Source: Bacillota bacterium (GTDB taxonomy: Bacteria; Bacillota_C; Negativicutes; JAEYSJ01). Taken from it: a stretch of 10,354 nucleotides of DNA. The translations under genes and the position numbers were made by a program. The DNA lies in the NCBI GenBank assembly GCA_023434855.1, contig JAEYSJ010000138.1, positions 1 through 10,354 on the forward strand. Reading direction: 5' to 3'. This document shows positions 1-6,013 of this stretch, piece by piece (the first letter of the stretch is position 1; the number at the start of each line of letters is the position of its first letter). The notes beneath the pieces were generated by a model. It saw only the letters and a program-made list of their open reading frames with translations, had not been told where the DNA came from and made no database searches.

Positions 1-615
1 GTCCTGGGGAAAGATGAGTGTACCGTCTTTTTCCAGGTGGATTATTACCCCCAATAAGCCAGGAGTGTGGCCTGGCAAAGTTATAATCTCAACTCCCGGC
101 GCCAGTTCGAAATCTTCATCGACTAAATGGTATTGTTTTACGATTGTTTCCATATCTGATTTAATATAAGCACCATGATTAGCCGGATTTGGCGACAGAT
201 GGACAAGTGTTTGACCATATGCAAAATCCTTACGGTGTACATAAACGTTGGCATGTTTAAACCTGTAGAGATTCCCGGCGTGATCAAGGTGCATATGTGA
301 CAAAATTACAGTATTAATGTCCGATGGCTTTGTTCCGGTTAGTGCCAGTTGTTTTACCAGGTCTTGATCTTCGTTATGATAATAGGGGAATACGTTTGCC
401 AGTTCTTTCGGCCAGTAGCCCCTCATTCCATCCGGATGGCAACCGAGGTCATATAAAATTTTTCCTGACGGGTGATCAATAAGAACCGCATAAACAGGTA
501 TTTTTATCCACTTATGCATACCTGCTTTAGTTTCCAGAGTTGCCAGGGAAGAGAAAGCTACCATCCAATTAGCGTCACATTCTAACCAACCGTTATTCAA
601 TATGTAGACTTTCAT
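1..615 (-). CDS. MBL-fold hydrolase, N-acyl-homoserine-lactonase/BlcC family (3' end outside window)
   Basis: This is a metallo-beta-lactamase-fold hydrolase of the AiiA/AttM (BlcC) lactonase group, a probable cytoplasmic dinuclear-zinc enzyme that opens lactone rings. Translation from the ATG at 615 gives 205 residues before the left edge. It starts MKVYILNNGWLECD and shows the metal motif S-H107-M-H109-L-D111-H112-A-G, a later P-G-H183-T-P-G supplying the third His, and D205, the last codon in view, at the place of the bridging Asp. The family is usually about 250 residues, so roughly the last fifth is missing. A GGAGGA ribosome binding site lies 5 nt upstream of the ATG. It is the second gene of a leftward pair, 28 nt after the ASCH gene. 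No acyl-homoserine-lactone synthase is visible, so a metabolic lactone such as gamma-butyrolactone is as likely a substrate as a quorum signal. The fold is certain; the substrate is inferred. Confidence 0.88.
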   Translation of the reverse strand, partial: MKVYILNNGWLECDANWMVAFSSLATLETKAGMHKWIKIPVYAVLIDHPSGKILYDLGCHPDGMRGYWPKELANVFPYYHNEDQDLVKQLALTGTKPSDINTVILSHMHLDHAGNLYRFKHANVYVHRKDFAYGQTLVHLSPNPANHGAYIKSDMETIVKQYHLVDEDFELAPGVEIITLPGHTPGLLGVIIHLEKDGTLIFPQD

Positions 616-643
616 TGTTGTCCTCCAATATTTTGCTGCAAAA

Positions 644-991
644 TTATTCTGATACTTCAGTGAACAGTATTACTGTAACAACATCATCTGAATTTACCGG
701 TGTATTGTATGTCTTTGCAAGAAATTGTTGCATTTCTTCGGTACTTTGGATTTCAGGGCTTTCTATTTGTAAATCCTGCCGCGAAAGACTGGCTACATTT
801 TTTATCAGGATACGGTCGATGACCGCAGTATGAACTTTTTTCTTCCCGGCAACCGGTTTGCCTACTGTTATCCAAACTACCTCGTCTTCACAATATTTTT
901 TGGTCTTATCTCCTAAACGGACCGTACCCAGTTTGCGGTAATGGTGTATACTATCGTGGTAATTCTCCGGAAAAAAATTAATTGATTTCAT
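644..991 (-). CDS. Small ASCH/PUA-like domain protein
   Basis: A 115-residue soluble protein that resembles the ASCH (PUA-like beta-barrel) family, whose members are predicted or known to bind RNA or modified nucleic acids. What is seen: an N-terminal stretch MKSINFFPENYH, then the T-V-R-L-G-D-K motif at residues 23-29, typical of the first strand and turn of ASCH domains. After that come a hydrophobic strand around VVWITVG, a conserved-looking AVIDRI strand and a closing VVTVILF strand. The ATG at 991 is preferred because GGGGAGG lies 6 nt upstream; an in-frame TTG at 1006 lies upstream of that binding site and is not usable. It is the first gene of the leftward pair with the lactonase, divergent from the PucR regulator. 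No catalytic residues can be assigned, and its target is unknown. The family call rests on recognition of short motifs only. Confidence 0.7.
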   Translation of the reverse strand: MKSINFFPENYHDSIHHYRKLGTVRLGDKTKKYCEDEVVWITVGKPVAGKKKVHTAVIDRILIKNVASLSRQDLQIESPEIQSTEEMQQFLAKTYNTPVNSDDVVTVILFTEVSE

Positions 992-1058
992 AGTAGACCT
1001 CCCCAAATTGAAAATGGTTTAAATGGAATGTGAGGGAATGTATCCTGCGAAAATGAGA

Positions 1059-1100
1059 AATGGCGCCGACGGTAAAAATTCATTTACCACAAGCGCCATT
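1059..1100 (-). terminator. Terminator-like leader hairpin upstream of the ASCH gene (possible attenuator)
   Basis: Read leftward, an 8-bp stem AATGGCGC/GCGCCATT (1100-1093 with 1066-1059) encloses a 4x4 internal loop and a second stem GGTAAA/TTTACC (1088-1083 with 1076-1071) with a 6-nt loop. The next bases on the minus strand are TCTCATTTTC, a moderate U-rich tract. It lies between the likely promoter at 1148-1176 and the ATG at 991, about 70 nt before the gene. There is no upstream minus-strand gene in view for it to terminate. Confidence 0.55.
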
Positions 1101-1147
1101 GCCTAAACTATTGATAGCGTACCATACCGGAACAAGAAAAACTATGT

Positions 1148-1176
1148 TATATATATACAAATATAGGCGATATCAA
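1148..1176 (-). promoter_or_regulatory. Probable sigma-A promoter for the ASCH-lactonase pair
   Basis: On the minus strand TTGATA (1176-1171) is followed after exactly 17 nt by TATATA (1153-1148), a good housekeeping-type -35/-10 pair in very AT-rich DNA. Transcription would start near 1141, leaving a leader of about 150 nt that contains the hairpin at 1059-1100. Confidence 0.55.
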
Positions 1177-1231
1177 TTGGGCATTGTTCACAAAAAAATA
1201 TAGAATTTATATATCCCGGCCAATGTTGCAG

Positions 1232-1244
1232 GAAATGACATTTC
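1232..1244. repeat. 13-nt palindrome, candidate operator in the divergent region
   Basis: GAAATG and CATTTC are perfect inverted arms around a single central A. The site lies between the two divergent promoters, about 43 nt before the pucR -35 candidate. It could bind a dimeric regulator such as the adjacent PucR protein. No second copy was found at the other promoters here, so the role is a guess. Confidence 0.3.
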
Positions 1245-1286
1245 TAAATAAATTAATTTGTTGAATATTTGTACCTTAAAATAATA

Positions 1287-1330
1287 TTGACAAATTTTTT
1301 GTTGACCTTATTTAAAAAATTTGATAGTCT
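1287..1330 (+). promoter_or_regulatory. Probable promoter(s) for the PucR regulator
   Basis: Two overlapping candidates are visible. TTGACA at 1287-1292 is a perfect -35 but has only a weak -10 (TATTTA, 1309-1314, 16-nt spacer). TTGACC at 1302-1307 pairs after 17 nt with TAGTCT at 1325-1330, which has a TG dinucleotide one base upstream (extended -10). Either would put the start point before the hairpin at 1373-1404. An inverted repeat ATAGTCT/AGACTAT (1324-1330, 1341-1347) overlaps the second -10 and could act as an operator. Confidence 0.5.
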
Positions 1331-1372
1331 TAAGAATCATAGACTATTTCATAAAGTTACTATTGGTCAAAG

Positions 1373-1404
1373 AAGACCGCATCGTGCTGCACGATTGCGG
1401 TCTT
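1373..1404 (+). terminator. Terminator-like leader hairpin immediately upstream of the PucR gene
   Basis: AAGACCGCA (1373-1381) pairs with TGCGGTCTT (1396-1404). The stem continues with TCGTG/CACGA (1382-1386, 1390-1394), one bulged T at 1395 and a 3-nt loop. The run TTTTGTATTTTTTT follows to 1416. This is a strong intrinsic-terminator shape, yet it lies between the only plausible promoter and the ribosome binding site (AGGAGG, 1419-1424). The neighbouring upstream gene is divergent, so there is no upstream transcript to end. It is therefore probably a leader attenuator. Confidence 0.65.
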
Positions 1405-1434
1405 TTGTATTTTTTTATAGGAGGAATGGTGGTG

Positions 1435-2682
1435 ATGATAAGCTGCAGAGAAGTAATTAGCCTGCGTTCACTTGCTAAGATTAAGATTGTCGCCGGTCAG
1501 TCCGGTTTGGAACGGGTCGTTCGCTGGGTGCATTTTATCGACCTGCCTGATGTTATCCCCTGGGTACAGGGCGGTGAGCTGCTTTTTATTACCGGCATAG
1601 GATTGAATGGTGATATACAGAAGCTGGCAGATGTTGTACGTGGTATCATCGCTAAAAATCTTGCCGGGTTGGTAATCAGTGTAGGTCCTTATATAAAAGA
1701 AATTCCTGCTGAAGTTATCAGCCTGGCGGATGAAGCGCGGTTTCCGGTTTTTGAACTGCCGTGGGATGTCAAGCTTGTTGAAGTCACCCAGGAAATATGC
1801 AGTTATATTGTAATGAAACAGACTGAAGAACGATCAATAAATGATCTTTTGGAGTACGTCCTTTTCCGCTCGTTGGAAGATTCGGATATGTTGGTGCAAC
1901 GTGCGGCATATTACGGATATGATTTATCTAAGCCACATCAAGTCGCTATCGTATACCCGACCAATTTGGCAGCGTTTATTCAGGAACAGAATCTGAAAGA
2001 CGAAAAGGCTTTGGTTGCTCTAAAAGTGCGTATCGAACAGACGGTGCGCGAGGTATTGGCGATGCGGGGTAAAAAAATTCTTTCCATGCTGCGGATGGAT
2101 GGTGTTATTTTATTGCTGCCCCACGAAAAAAAAATAACAGGATCACGCTACAATATTGCAATCTTAGCCGAGATTGTAGAGAAGCTGGCTGTCAAGCTGC
2201 CTGGTCTGGAAGTAGCAGCCGGTTTGGGTGGGAGATTTGAAGATTTGCGTGGCGCCAGAACGAGCTATATCCAGGCTGACAAGGCGCTGCGGTTTGCCGA
2301 ATATAAGACTGCTTCCCGGCCCATTTATGTTTATGAGCGTTTGGGTATCTATAAATTATTATTCGAAATTGAGCCCGACAAGCTCATATCTTATTACCAG
2401 GATGTGATTCAGCCGCTTAATGACTACGATAATGTACATCAAATGGATTTAGTATCCAGCTTGTTTACTTATTTTGAAGAGAATGGCAATGCGGCCAAAA
2501 CCGCCAAGCGTCTCTTTGTCCATCGCAATACATTGGATTACCGCCTCAAAAAGGTTGAGGAAATAACCGGGCGAAATTTAAATGATGCATACGACAGACT
2601 GACACTGCAATTAGGTGTTATTATCGGAAAACATTTGACCCGTAAAGTATTAACTGATGATTTATTATGTAATGCTATATGA
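1435..2682 (+). CDS. PucR-family transcriptional regulator (CdaR/PucR type)
   Basis: A 415-residue cytoplasmic DNA-binding regulator with the full PucR-family architecture. It has an N-terminal PucR ligand/regulatory domain (about residues 8-125, with the characteristic R-W-V-H-x-I-D-L-P-D and G-G-E-L-L-x-x-T motifs). A GGDEF-like CdaR domain follows at about 165-290, then a C-terminal helix-turn-helix of the HTH_30 type at about 340-395, containing A-K-T-A-K-R-L-F-V-H-R-N-T-L-x-Y-R. Start choice: AGGAGG at 1419-1424 gives 10 nt to the ATG at 1435 and 7 nt to an in-frame GTG at 1432; homologues usually begin MISCREV-like, so 1435 is used. The in-frame frame extends upstream to a TTG at 1321, but that would run through the leader hairpin. 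Family members control purine, amino-acid or polyamine catabolism next door; here the aminotransferase and importer are the obvious targets. The effector is unknown. Confidence 0.95.
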   Translation: MISCREVISLRSLAKIKIVAGQSGLERVVRWVHFIDLPDVIPWVQGGELLFITGIGLNGDIQKLADVVRGIIAKNLAGLVISVGPYIKEIPAEVISLADEARFPVFELPWDVKLVEVTQEICSYIVMKQTEERSINDLLEYVLFRSLEDSDMLVQRAAYYGYDLSKPHQVAIVYPTNLAAFIQEQNLKDEKALVALKVRIEQTVREVLAMRGKKILSMLRMDGVILLLPHEKKITGSRYNIAILAEIVEKLAVKLPGLEVAAGLGGRFEDLRGARTSYIQADKALRFAEYKTASRPIYVYERLGIYKLLFEIEPDKLISYYQDVIQPLNDYDNVHQMDLVSSLFTYFEENGNAAKTAKRLFVHRNTLDYRLKKVEEITGRNLNDAYDRLTLQLGVIIGKHLTRKVLTDDLLCNAI

Positions 2683-2686
2683 CGAA

Positions 2687-2716
2687 CTCACAAATTATCG
2701 CCATATATTTTGTGAG
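2687..2716. repeat. Inverted repeat after the PucR gene, candidate operator or hairpin
   Basis: CTCACAAA (2687-2694) and TTTGTGAG (2709-2716) form perfect 8-bp arms separated by 14 nt, starting 5 nt after the PucR stop codon. No T-tract follows (ATATACACATAG), so it is a poor terminator. Its place upstream of the aminotransferase leader fits a regulator site or an mRNA 3' end structure equally well. Confidence 0.4.
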
Positions 2717-2811
2717 ATATACACATAGACGCATATTAGCTGCATCTGTTATATTTTATACATACTAAATCAGCAACGATGAGTTACTTCAAAAATAAAT
2801 ATTTTATTTAG

Positions 2812-2863
2812 CAATGACGCTGAATTTATATCTTTTGGGATATAGTCAGCGTCATTGTTTTTT
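2812..2863 (+). terminator. Strong terminator-like hairpin in the aminotransferase leader
   Basis: A perfect 12-bp stem CAATGACGCTGA/TCAGCGTCATTG (2812-2823, 2846-2857) carries an inner stem TATATC/GATATA (2827-2832, 2839-2844) and a 6-nt loop, followed by six Ts (2858-2863). It could end PucR transcripts. However, only 14 nt separate its T-tract from the ribosome binding site at 2878, which leaves no room for a promoter. Aminotransferase transcripts must therefore pass through it, so conditional readthrough is implied. Confidence 0.8.
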
Positions 2864-2891
2864 GAATGGCTCATTCAGGGAGGGTCTAATT

Positions 2892-4217
2892 ATGAGCAAA
2901 CCGGAAACGCTGACAGCACAACTATTGCAGAGAAAAAACAATGCAGTTGCCAGAGGGGTATCCAATTCTACAACGATTTTTGTTAAAGAGGCAAGCGGAG
3001 CTGTTATTACAGATGTAGAAGGTAGAGAATTTCTGGATTTTTATGCGGGTATCGGTACACTTAATGTCGGTCATTGCCCGGAACCTGTTGTCAAGGCAGT
3101 CCAGGAGCAAGCGGCTAAGTTGCTGCATTCTTGTTTCATGGTAACCATGTATGAGCCGTATGTCGCCTTGGCTGAGGTGTTGAATTCGATAACACCGGGA
3201 TCGTTTCCTAAAAAAACGATGTTTGCCAACAGTGGTGCGGAAGCAGTTGAAAATGCAGTTAAAATTGCCCGGCATGCCACCAAAAAGACAGGTATCATTT
3301 CTTTTGAATGTGCTTTCCACGGACGTACTTTAATGACAATGAGTCTTACCAGTAAAGTGAAACCTTATAAATTCGGATTCGGGCCTTTTGCACCGGATAT
3401 TTATAAAGTTCCGTCCGCATATTGTTATCGTTGCCATTACCGTTCTACATACCCTGGCTGCGGCATGCATTGTCTCGAAAATTTTGAGCGGTTTTTCACC
3501 GCGGAAATTGATGCCGAGCATATTGCGGCAATGATTATCGAACCGATTCAGGGCGAAGGCGGGTTTCTCGTGCCGCCGAAGGAGTTTCTGCCTGGGTTGA
3601 AATCAATTTGTGAAAGTAAAGGGATCTTATTTATTGCTGATGAGGTGCAAACCGGTTTTGCCAGAACAGGGAAAATGTTTGCCATTGAACACTGGGGAGT
3701 GGAACCGGATTTAATGACAACAGCAAAATCCATTGCCGCCGGCGTTCCCTTAAGTGCGGTAACAGGTAAAGCAGAAATTATGGATGTGCCGGATCCGGGG
3801 AATATCGGTGGAACTTATGGTGGTAATCCTTTGGCCTGTGCAGCCGGTGTGGAAACAGTTCGTTATATCCAGGATAATGACCTGTGCAGCCGGGCGGAGG
3901 CAATCGGACGTCAGACTATGTCACGGCTGAAGGCCTTGCAGGAAAGATGCAGTGCAATCGGCGACGTCCGGGGAATTGGCGCTATGATTGGTATCGAACT
4001 GGTTAAAGACAGGCAGACCAAAGAGCCGGATAAACAATTGACAGGTAAGGTTGTGGCCGATTGTTTGCGGCAGGGACTTATTATTCTTGGCGCCGGTATC
4101 TACGGCAATGTGATTCGCTTGTTAATTCCTCTTGTTGTTACTGATGAACAGCTGGATAGAGGACTTACGATTTTGGAAGAGAGTATACTGCGGGCTAGTT
4201 CAGCATCCTTAATATAA
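2892..4217 (+). CDS. gabT: Class III PLP-dependent omega-aminotransferase, GabT-like
   Basis: A 441-residue fold-type-I, class III aminotransferase, the group that moves a terminal amino group (GABA, beta-alanine, 5-aminovalerate, ornithine) to 2-oxoglutarate or pyruvate. Seen: the PLP phosphate site S-G-A-E-A (114-118); F-H-G-R-T (142-146), whose Arg145 matches the substrate Arg of E. coli GabT; Q-G-E-G-G (220-224), with the Glu found in GabT; D250 in A-D-E-V-Q-T-G-F-A-R-T-G; the Schiff-base lysine K279 in T-A-K-S; and G-T-Y-G-G-N-P (307-313). An unusual Cys-rich insert C178-x2-C181-x8-C190-x3-C194 is present. The start is set by GGGAGGG seven nt before the ATG; an in-frame ATG at 2814 lies inside the leader hairpin and lacks a binding site. 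Neighbouring importer and iron alcohol dehydrogenase suggest a GABA-like substrate, but the exact amine is not shown. Confidence 0.92.
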   Translation: MSKPETLTAQLLQRKNNAVARGVSNSTTIFVKEASGAVITDVEGREFLDFYAGIGTLNVGHCPEPVVKAVQEQAAKLLHSCFMVTMYEPYVALAEVLNSITPGSFPKKTMFANSGAEAVENAVKIARHATKKTGIISFECAFHGRTLMTMSLTSKVKPYKFGFGPFAPDIYKVPSAYCYRCHYRSTYPGCGMHCLENFERFFTAEIDAEHIAAMIIEPIQGEGGFLVPPKEFLPGLKSICESKGILFIADEVQTGFARTGKMFAIEHWGVEPDLMTTAKSIAAGVPLSAVTGKAEIMDVPDPGNIGGTYGGNPLACAAGVETVRYIQDNDLCSRAEAIGRQTMSRLKALQERCSAIGDVRGIGAMIGIELVKDRQTKEPDKQLTGKVVADCLRQGLIILGAGIYGNVIRLLIPLVVTDEQLDRGLTILEESILRASSASLI

Positions 4218-4219
4218 GC

Positions 4220-4474
4220 GAGTCAGGCTCAAAACGCCCATCTGCGGTGCCGTACAAACAACGTGAGACAGTCCACATAAAGCAGACTGCGATGATCAAT
4301 CTGTCTCCAACAGAACGTGCCTGCGCTTCCGAGCAGTTCAGAAAGTATAACTTTTCGGGTTTATTCTAGATACATTGCTTGTTGAACTACGCCGAAAAGT
4401 AATTTACTTTCATCCTGCTTCCAGACCTTTCGGTCTTCCAGGTCCTCAACTTCTGAACATTTTGAACCAGCCTC
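4220..4474 (+). repeat. Interspersed repeat with inverted ends, copy A (long form)
   Basis: This element starts 2 nt after the aminotransferase stop. Its left 25 nt (4220-4244) match copy B (5835-5859) at 24 of 25 positions, and its right 23 nt (4452-4474) match copy B (5933-5955) at 22 of 23. The two ends are imperfect inverted repeats of each other (core GGCTCAAAA against TTTTGAACC). The interior holds hairpins: GAGACAG/CTGTCTC (4265-4271, 4301-4307) and a near-perfect pair of 18-20 nt arms at 4341-4358 and 4392-4411. It also shares AGGTCCTCAAC (4440-4450) with copy B. There is no transposase gene and no clear target duplication. It looks like a MITE-like or structured palindromic repeat; the family is not one I can name. 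Confidence 0.75.
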
Positions 4475-4498
4475 GATAAAATTGATTGTATGGCAGGC

Positions 4499-4544
4499 AA
4501 AGGCGCTTGTCAGCAGCTTATAGCTACTGATGTGCGCCTTTTTT
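4499..4544 (+). terminator. Terminator-like hairpin in the binding-protein leader
   Basis: AAAGGCGC/GCGCCTTT (4499-4506, 4534-4541) closes a structure with a 3x3 internal loop, TCAG/CTGA, one mismatch, AGCT/AGCT and a 3-nt loop, followed by a six-T tract (4539-4544). It may end aminotransferase transcripts. Only 25 nt lie between it and the ribosome binding site (4570-4574), too little for a promoter, so binding-protein mRNA must read through it. Its 5' side (4495-4510) matches the ASCH leader hairpin at 15 of 16 positions. Confidence 0.78.
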
Positions 4545-4581
4545 ATATAGTTAACATTTTAAAATAGTAGGGGGTATTTGT

Positions 4582-5835
4582 GTGAAGAAATTTGTGCTTC
4601 TTGTCTTATGTTTTCTGGCGCTGCCACTTATCCTTACCGGCTGTAATGGGTTAAAAACCGAAAAACGCGATTATTACAAGGTAGGGGTTATCACTTCCCT
4701 TTCCGGTTCTGAAGCATATGGCGGCAATGTTACCCGCCGGGGCTATGAATTATGGGCTGATACAGTAAATAAAAATGGCGGAATCAAGGTCGGTGATAAA
4801 TCCTATCAGGTCAAACTGGTATTTGCTGATGATCAAAGCGATCCTAACGCCGGGGCTGATGCAGTACAGCGGATGATTACTTCGGAAAACGTTGATTTTA
4901 TTCTCGGACCATATACCAGTGGTGTTACTATGGCGGTGGCTCCTATTTTAGAAAAATATAAAGTTCCGATGATAACAGGATCAGCAGAATCACCGTTAAT
5001 CTGGCGGCAAAAATTCAAATACACCTTTGGCACTATTCCTGCAGTTGATTTGACTGGCAGCACTCCTATCAGCACTCTGGCGAAAGAAGTACAGCCTGCT
5101 CCCAGCACAATTGCCATTCTTGGCGTAAACGACCCCTTTTCCAAAGCAGTAGCCGAGGCCTTTAAAGATGCTGCTGAAAAAGAAGGACTCAAAGTTGTTA
5201 AATATGATATTGTTCCCGCTGGTACCGACTTTACTCCGTTGATCAGTGCTATCAAGGGACTGAATCCGGACATTCTGGCCGTCGGTGGACATGAAAAAGA
5301 ACATATGGAAATAATCAAAGCAGCAAAATCCCTTGGTCTTATGCCGAAAGTATTTCTTATGCACTATGGCATTACCACTCCGGACTTTATCAAAAATTTA
5401 GGCAAGGATTCTGATTTTGTAATGGGTGCCACAACATGGACGCCTGATCTAAATTACAAAGATGAGGTTTTTGGTTCAACCAAAGAATATGTGGAAGCAG
5501 CTAAGATTCGTTATGGCACTACACCTGACTATACCGAGGCCGCTTGTGCCGCAACCGGTGAAATTTTTGCCGCCGCTCTGGCTAAAATTAATGCCCCTCC
5601 GGCGCTTAATGAAGAACAACGGGAAAAATTAGCTAAAGCCCTGGAAGAAGTGAAACTGGATTCAACGTTATATGGTCCTGTTCAGTTCGCGACAGATGGC
5701 AACTGGTATCATAATAATACAGGCTTAAAGGCATTGACAATTCAACTTATGAATGGCGAGCAAGTTATTGTGGGACCGAAAGAGGTTAAACTGAAGGAGC
5801 CGGTTTATCCCGTACCTGCACTGACTTCCCGTTAG
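4582..5835 (+). CDS. Branched-chain-amino-acid-type ABC importer, substrate-binding lipoprotein
   Basis: A 417-residue type I periplasmic binding protein of the LivJ/AmiC class (Peripla_BP_6), the extracytoplasmic receptor of the importer encoded just downstream. The signal peptide is M-K-K plus a hydrophobic stretch ending in the lipobox L-T-G-C, with Cys21 as the likely lipidation site, so the mature protein is membrane-tethered. The family opening Y-K-V-G-V-I-T-S-L-S-G is at about residue 32, followed by the R-G-Y-E-L-W segment and F-I-L-G-P-Y-T-S-G, which lines the ligand cleft in relatives. The start is GTG at 4582 with GGGGG seven nt upstream; MKKF follows directly, which supports it. 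It is separated from livH by 255 nt containing repeat copy B and two hairpins, unlike the tight livHMGF spacing. Ligand: an amino acid or amide by family; the neighbouring aminotransferase makes an omega-amino acid attractive but unproved. Confidence 0.95.
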   Translation: MKKFVLLVLCFLALPLILTGCNGLKTEKRDYYKVGVITSLSGSEAYGGNVTRRGYELWADTVNKNGGIKVGDKSYQVKLVFADDQSDPNAGADAVQRMITSENVDFILGPYTSGVTMAVAPILEKYKVPMITGSAESPLIWRQKFKYTFGTIPAVDLTGSTPISTLAKEVQPAPSTIAILGVNDPFSKAVAEAFKDAAEKEGLKVVKYDIVPAGTDFTPLISAIKGLNPDILAVGGHEKEHMEIIKAAKSLGLMPKVFLMHYGITTPDFIKNLGKDSDFVMGATTWTPDLNYKDEVFGSTKEYVEAAKIRYGTTPDYTEAACAATGEIFAAALAKINAPPALNEEQREKLAKALEEVKLDSTLYGPVQFATDGNWYHNNTGLKALTIQLMNGEQVIVGPKEVKLKEPVYPVPALTSR

Positions 5836-5955
5836 AGTCGGGCTCAAAACGCCCATCTGTTACATGAGCTTCCGAGGTCCTCAACGTACACAACTCGTAC
5901 GCCTCCGGCCTCGAAATCTCATGCGCCTAGCATCTGAACATTTTGAGCCAGCCTC
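5835..5955 (+). repeat. Interspersed repeat with inverted ends, copy B (short form)
   Basis: This copy begins at the last base of the binding-protein stop codon. The ends match copy A (24/25 and 22/23). The whole element folds back on itself. The outer stem is GGCTCAAAA/TTTTGAGCC (5841-5849, 5941-5949). Then come CATGAG/CTCATG (5863-5868, 5918-5923), CGAGG/CCTCG (5873-5877, 5909-5913) and a central CGTAC/GTACG (5885-5889, 5897-5901) with a 7-nt loop. The nested symmetry makes a long cruciform or RNA hairpin possible. It sits between the binding-protein gene and livH, where it may modulate transcript ends or stability. Confidence 0.78.
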
Positions 5956-5968
5956 TGTAGATTAAGGT

Positions 5969-5989
5969 AGCGTGTTTTAAAAACACGCT
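5969..5989. repeat. Perfect 9-bp-arm palindrome between binding protein and livH
   Basis: AGCGTGTTT (5969-5977) and AAACACGCT (5981-5989) surround a TAA centre. The downstream sequence CGAATTGAGC is not T-rich, so it is not a classic terminator. It may be a further mRNA hairpin or a protein-binding site; the arms do not match the other palindromes in the window. Confidence 0.5.
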
Positions 5990-6013
5990 CGAATTGAGCA
6001 GAATTTAGGTAGT

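Noticed and set aside
1..615. Quorum-quenching role for the lactonase
   Set aside because: No LuxI/LuxR genes are in view and the neighbours are metabolic; kept only as one alternative.
1324..1404. ANTAR-type double-hairpin antiterminator or T-box in the pucR leader
   Set aside because: The upstream hairpin has a 10-nt loop, not a hexaloop with the A1/G4 pattern, and there is no T-box antiterminator consensus.
1321..1434. Upstream in-frame extension of the PucR gene to the TTG at 1321
   Set aside because: It has no ribosome binding site and would translate the leader hairpin; AGGAGG at 1419-1424 directs the start to 1432/1435, where the family N-terminus begins.
2794..2810. AT-rich palindrome AAATAAATATTTTATTT as an operator
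   Set aside because: It is low complexity in AT-rich leader DNA; symmetry of this kind is expected by chance.
2814..2891. In-frame ATG at 2814 as the aminotransferase start
   Set aside because: The ATG is inside the 5' arm of the terminator-like stem with no ribosome binding site; GGGAGGG serves the ATG at 2892.
4292..4369. 25-residue ORF inside repeat copy A
   Set aside because: It has no ribosome binding site and lies wholly within repetitive structured DNA; likely chance.
4491..4506. Sigma-54 (-24/-12) promoter before the binding-protein gene
   Set aside because: GGCA is present but the required GC 12 nt after the GG is not at the right spacing, and the bases belong to the hairpin arm.
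4833..5318. 161-codon antisense reading frame within the binding-protein gene, and similar antisense frames elsewhere
   Set aside because: These are shadows of well-supported genes on the other strand, with no family resemblance.
4220..5955. CRISPR array or insertion sequence explaining the two repeats
   Set aside because: There are only two copies, 1.6 kb apart with unlike interiors; no spacer pattern, no transposase and no clear target duplication.
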